Shown piece by piece: positions 15,224 to 17,395 of a stretch of 17,395 nucleotides of DNA. The notes below the pieces were generated by a model that worked only from the letters and a program-made list of their open reading frames with translations, had not been told where the DNA came from and searched no databases. Numbering within the stretch: the first letter of the stretch is position 1; every line of letters starts with the position of its first letter. The DNA is from UBA3206 sp964548855. GTDB taxonomy: Bacteria; Bacillota_I; Bacilli_A; Acholeplasmatales; Anaeroplasmataceae. The DNA lies in NCBI GenBank assembly GCA_964548855.1, contig CAZJSR010000029.1, positions 1 to 17,395 on the forward strand. The letters are read 5' to 3'. Made by a program: the position numbers and the translations under genes.

Positions 15224-17379
15224 ATATTTAAAAATGAAAGTAAACAATCTTTAATATCATAATAATCACGAGCACAATCTCTTGGAATATTATATAGTTT
15301 TAAATTATGATGTTTGCAATATTCTTCTTTTTTTCTATCACGCGCAATAATTTCTTCATTTGAATAATGTTCAGGTCCATTTAATTCAATCGCAAGTAAT
15401 ACTTTATCACTCTTATATCCTCTTTCAAAAATTACTAAATCAAATTTTTGTTTAAAAAACAAACTAGAATCAATATTGTCATTTACAAATATACTTGATA
15501 TTGCAACTTCTGACTTAATATAACATTGCTTATTAATAACTGATAGTATTTGATTTATTGTCAAAGCTAATTCTTTTTCGCTTTCTGTACTAACTTGTCT
15601 AGTACCAAGCGCAACTGAGGAAATTGATACATCACTTACCTCACTAGTGCCATTTGTAGATAAATATTTAGCTAGTTCATACATATCATCTTCTTTATTA
15701 GAAAGTCTTTTTAATGCTGTTTTATTACCTAGCATTATCAATTTATGCTTCGCTCTCGAAACAGCCACATTTATTAGTTCTTTATTATTTTTAAGCCAAT
15801 TATATGTGGATTGTCCAGTACTATTTGTAATAGCTGATGAGAATATAATTATATCTTTTTGATCACCTTGAAATGCATGAACTGTACCTACATCTACTTT
15901 TTTAATATTATTATTTTCTAAATAATATGTTATACACTCTTTTTGGTGAACAAAGGGCGTAATCACGCCAATATTTAGATTTTTGTTATCCTTTATATAA
16001 TTAACAATCCATTCTCCTTCGCATTCTGATACATTCTTTTTATTCATATTTATACTATTATCACTTTTAGAAGTATCAACAAATACAAGAGGATTTTTTT
16101 CTATATTATTACCTTTTAATTTGAGCCTGTTATGATAATACTTTCTATTTGAAAATCCTATTATTTTATCATTACATCTATAATGATAACTCAACAACGT
16201 TTCATTATTAATGATATCAATATTTGTAAATAACGTATAAATTGAATTATCTACGTAATCATATTCTTTTGGTATATGATATTTTTGTTTTAGTTTCTTA
16301 TTAATTGTATTATCAAGTAATATAACTGGCTTTAATTGTTGAGGATCTCCAACTAATATCAATTGACGACACCTTACAATAGGAATTAAAGCATTCGCAA
16401 CATTACATTGTCCTGCCTCATCCATCATTAATATATCAAAATGTACACTAGGTTCTCCTAAATATGTACAAGATAAATTAGTAGAGATTATAACTGGGAA
16501 TATTTCTAAAAATTTCGATAAATTTTTACTTTCAGATAAATATTTTCTAAATTCTACAGTTCTATTATTTTTTTGTTCACTAGTTTTTACTTCACAATGT
16601 AGAATACTTAATAGATCACTATATTTTTCTCTTTTTAATTTCTTTAATCTTAAAACTGTTTCGAAATGAATAGCCATAAAGAAATTATAAAAGTATTTCT
16701 CATCTTTCTTCATTAATTCTTCAAATGATTCTATTTCAACATTTCCTAATTGCTTTATCTCATTTCTAATACTATCTAATTGCGTTTGAATATCAATTGA
16801 CAACATAGAATTAGAATTTTTTTCAAGAAGTGACATAAGACCTGTTTCTTTTGTTTTAAGTTCTGTGAGTTTATCATAATCAGTTAAAAGTTTAACTAAT
16901 TTTTTCATATCTTGTTTTCTATCTTCTTTAAGTTGTTTAATTCTACTATCATCAGGAATAAGTTTTTCTGAAATTTTAAACATTTCTAAAATTCTATCTA
17001 ATGCTTTAGTACAGTTATCAAAACTTCCTAATCTAATCGCAGGAAATAACAACGGAATATCATTTTTGTATTTTAAATTTAAAATATCATCATAAACATT
17101 ATCCATAGGAATATTATTATTAGAAGTAACTAGAACTGTTTTACCGTTAAATTCTGCTGTAACTATTGCGTTTAATAATGTTTGTGTTTTTCCAGTTCCA
17201 GGTGGTCCTTGAATATAACTAACAGGAGAACGCATTCCTATATGTATTGCGTTAATTTGGTCTATATTAAATTTATTATCTACTGTAAAAATAGGATAAT
17301 TTTGTCTTCTTGAAATTTTACTTTCAGGATCACCAAAGAAAGTTTTTATTATGTCGTTCGAAGAACAATATAAAACCAC
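15214..17379 (-). CDS. SF1 (UPF1/Dna2-like) helicase with C-terminal PD-(D/E)XK-like nuclease domain, probably N-terminally truncated
   Basis: The 721-residue frame encodes an SF1 helicase. It shows a Q-motif region (NIDQINAI, about 38-45), Walker A GPPGTGKT (58-65), a long helical insertion (about 140-290), Walker B DILMMDEAGQ (315-324), motif III GDPQQLKPV (344-352), YHYRC (398-402), VGTVHAFQGDQKDIII (497-512) and the motif VI region NVAVSRAKHKL (537-547). After a serine-rich linker (about 575-600), residues 645-700 resemble the DUF2726/Vsr-type nuclease fold: FDLVIFERGY, AIELNGPEHY, RDRKKEEYCKHHNLKLYNIP. This layout recalls helicase-Vsr defence proteins, which normally carry a large N-terminal domain. 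Here the frame begins at GTG 17379, just after an in-frame TAG (17383-17385) within a palindrome, without a spaced Shine-Dalgarno. Truncation or disruption is inferred; the function is therefore uncertain. Confidence 0.8.
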   Translation of the reverse strand: MVLYCSSNDIIKTFFGDPESKISRRQNYPIFTVDNKFNIDQINAIHIGMRSPVSYIQGPPGTGKTQTLLNAIVTAEFNGKTVLVTSNNNIPMDNVYDDILNLKYKNDIPLLFPAIRLGSFDNCTKALDRILEMFKISEKLIPDDSRIKQLKEDRKQDMKKLVKLLTDYDKLTELKTKETGLMSLLEKNSNSMLSIDIQTQLDSIRNEIKQLGNVEIESFEELMKKDEKYFYNFFMAIHFETVLRLKKLKREKYSDLLSILHCEVKTSEQKNNRTVEFRKYLSESKNLSKFLEIFPVIISTNLSCTYLGEPSVHFDILMMDEAGQCNVANALIPIVRCRQLILVGDPQQLKPVILLDNTINKKLKQKYHIPKEYDYVDNSIYTLFTNIDIINNETLLSYHYRCNDKIIGFSNRKYYHNRLKLKGNNIEKNPLVFVDTSKSDNSINMNKKNVSECEGEWIVNYIKDNKNLNIGVITPFVHQKECITYYLENNNIKKVDVGTVHAFQGDQKDIIIFSSAITNSTGQSTYNWLKNNKELINVAVSRAKHKLIMLGNKTALKRLSNKEDDMYELAKYLSTNGTSEVSDVSISSVALGTRQVSTESEKELALTINQILSVINKQCYIKSEVAISSIFVNDNIDSSLFFKQKFDLVIFERGYKSDKVLLAIELNGPEHYSNEEIIARDRKKEEYCKHHNLKLYNIPRDCARDYYDIKDCLLSFLNIKK

Positions 17380-17394
17380 CTGCTATGCGGGTGG
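17376..17394. repeat. GC-rich imperfect palindrome at the helicase 5' end (terminator or IS200/IS605-like end)
   Basis: CCACCTGC, TAT, GCGGGTGG reads as an 8-bp stem with one T-G pair and a three-base loop, and it is much richer in G and C than its surroundings. On the minus strand it is followed by TTTTATATT, so it could terminate a gene lying beyond the right edge. It also resembles the subterminal hairpins of IS200/IS605-family elements. The window ends one base later, so neither reading can be settled. Confidence 0.5.
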
Positions 17395-17395
17395 A

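Noticed and set aside
15647..15862. Plus-strand 71-codon frame opposite the helicase
   Set aside because: The minus strand here encodes conserved helicase motifs; the plus frame has no start signals.
1..17395. Mycoplasma-type genetic code (TGA as tryptophan)
   Set aside because: The tryptophans I checked (MurE, helicase, BCAT) are TGG, and TGA ends the ATPase and YlbJ-like genes with family-consistent lengths.
1..17395. CRISPR array, integrase or intact transposase
   Set aside because: No regularly spaced repeats are seen, and no translated frame carries integrase or transposase motifs. Only the edge palindrome hints at an element.

Overview
The window is strongly AT-rich. It uses the standard code: TGA ends at least two genes and tryptophan is TGG. 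It encodes peptidoglycan precursor enzymes (MurE with a DNPR motif, MraY), DegV, a DUF815 ATPase, a WYL regulator and a CCA-encoding tRNA-Arg. Together these suggest a walled low-GC Bacillota, probably a Bacilli-class gut lineage near Erysipelotrichales or the uncultured RF39/RFN20-type groups. That placement is an inference from gene content and composition only.

Layout. Nearly all genes lie on the minus strand, so transcription runs right to left. From the left edge to about 7.1 kb is a tight four-gene operon, read from 7017 downward: ABC ATPase, large ABC-2-like permease, a 967-residue secreted Ig-fold protein, and a surface protein built of MBG-like repeats that runs off the left edge. 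One good promoter (7062-7089) precedes it. From 7.1 to 10.4 kb is murE-mraY-degV, closed by a terminator at 7110-7137. From 10.4 to 12.4 kb are a DUF815 AAA ATPase and an overlapping YlbJ-like membrane protein, ending in a terminator whose stem contains the DUF815 stop codon. From 12.4 to 14.5 kb are a WYL-domain regulator and a branched-chain aminotransferase (ilvE), the latter with its own terminator. From 14.6 to 15.2 kb are the only plus-strand genes: a small three-helix membrane protein and tRNA-Arg(TCT), each with a recognisable promoter. From 15.2 to 17.4 kb is an SF1 helicase with a C-terminal nuclease-like domain. Its N-terminal part appears to be missing, and a GC-rich palindrome abuts its start at the right edge.

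How the genes work together. The transporter and the two giant extracellular proteins look like one export or cell-surface module, and this is the best candidate here for an undescribed system. MurE and MraY catalyse successive stages of wall precursor synthesis, with MurF acting between them. The helicase-nuclease beside a tRNA resembles known defence helicases but looks truncated. Several genes start behind the same GGTGATT Shine-Dalgarno sequence, in three cases inside an inverted repeat.
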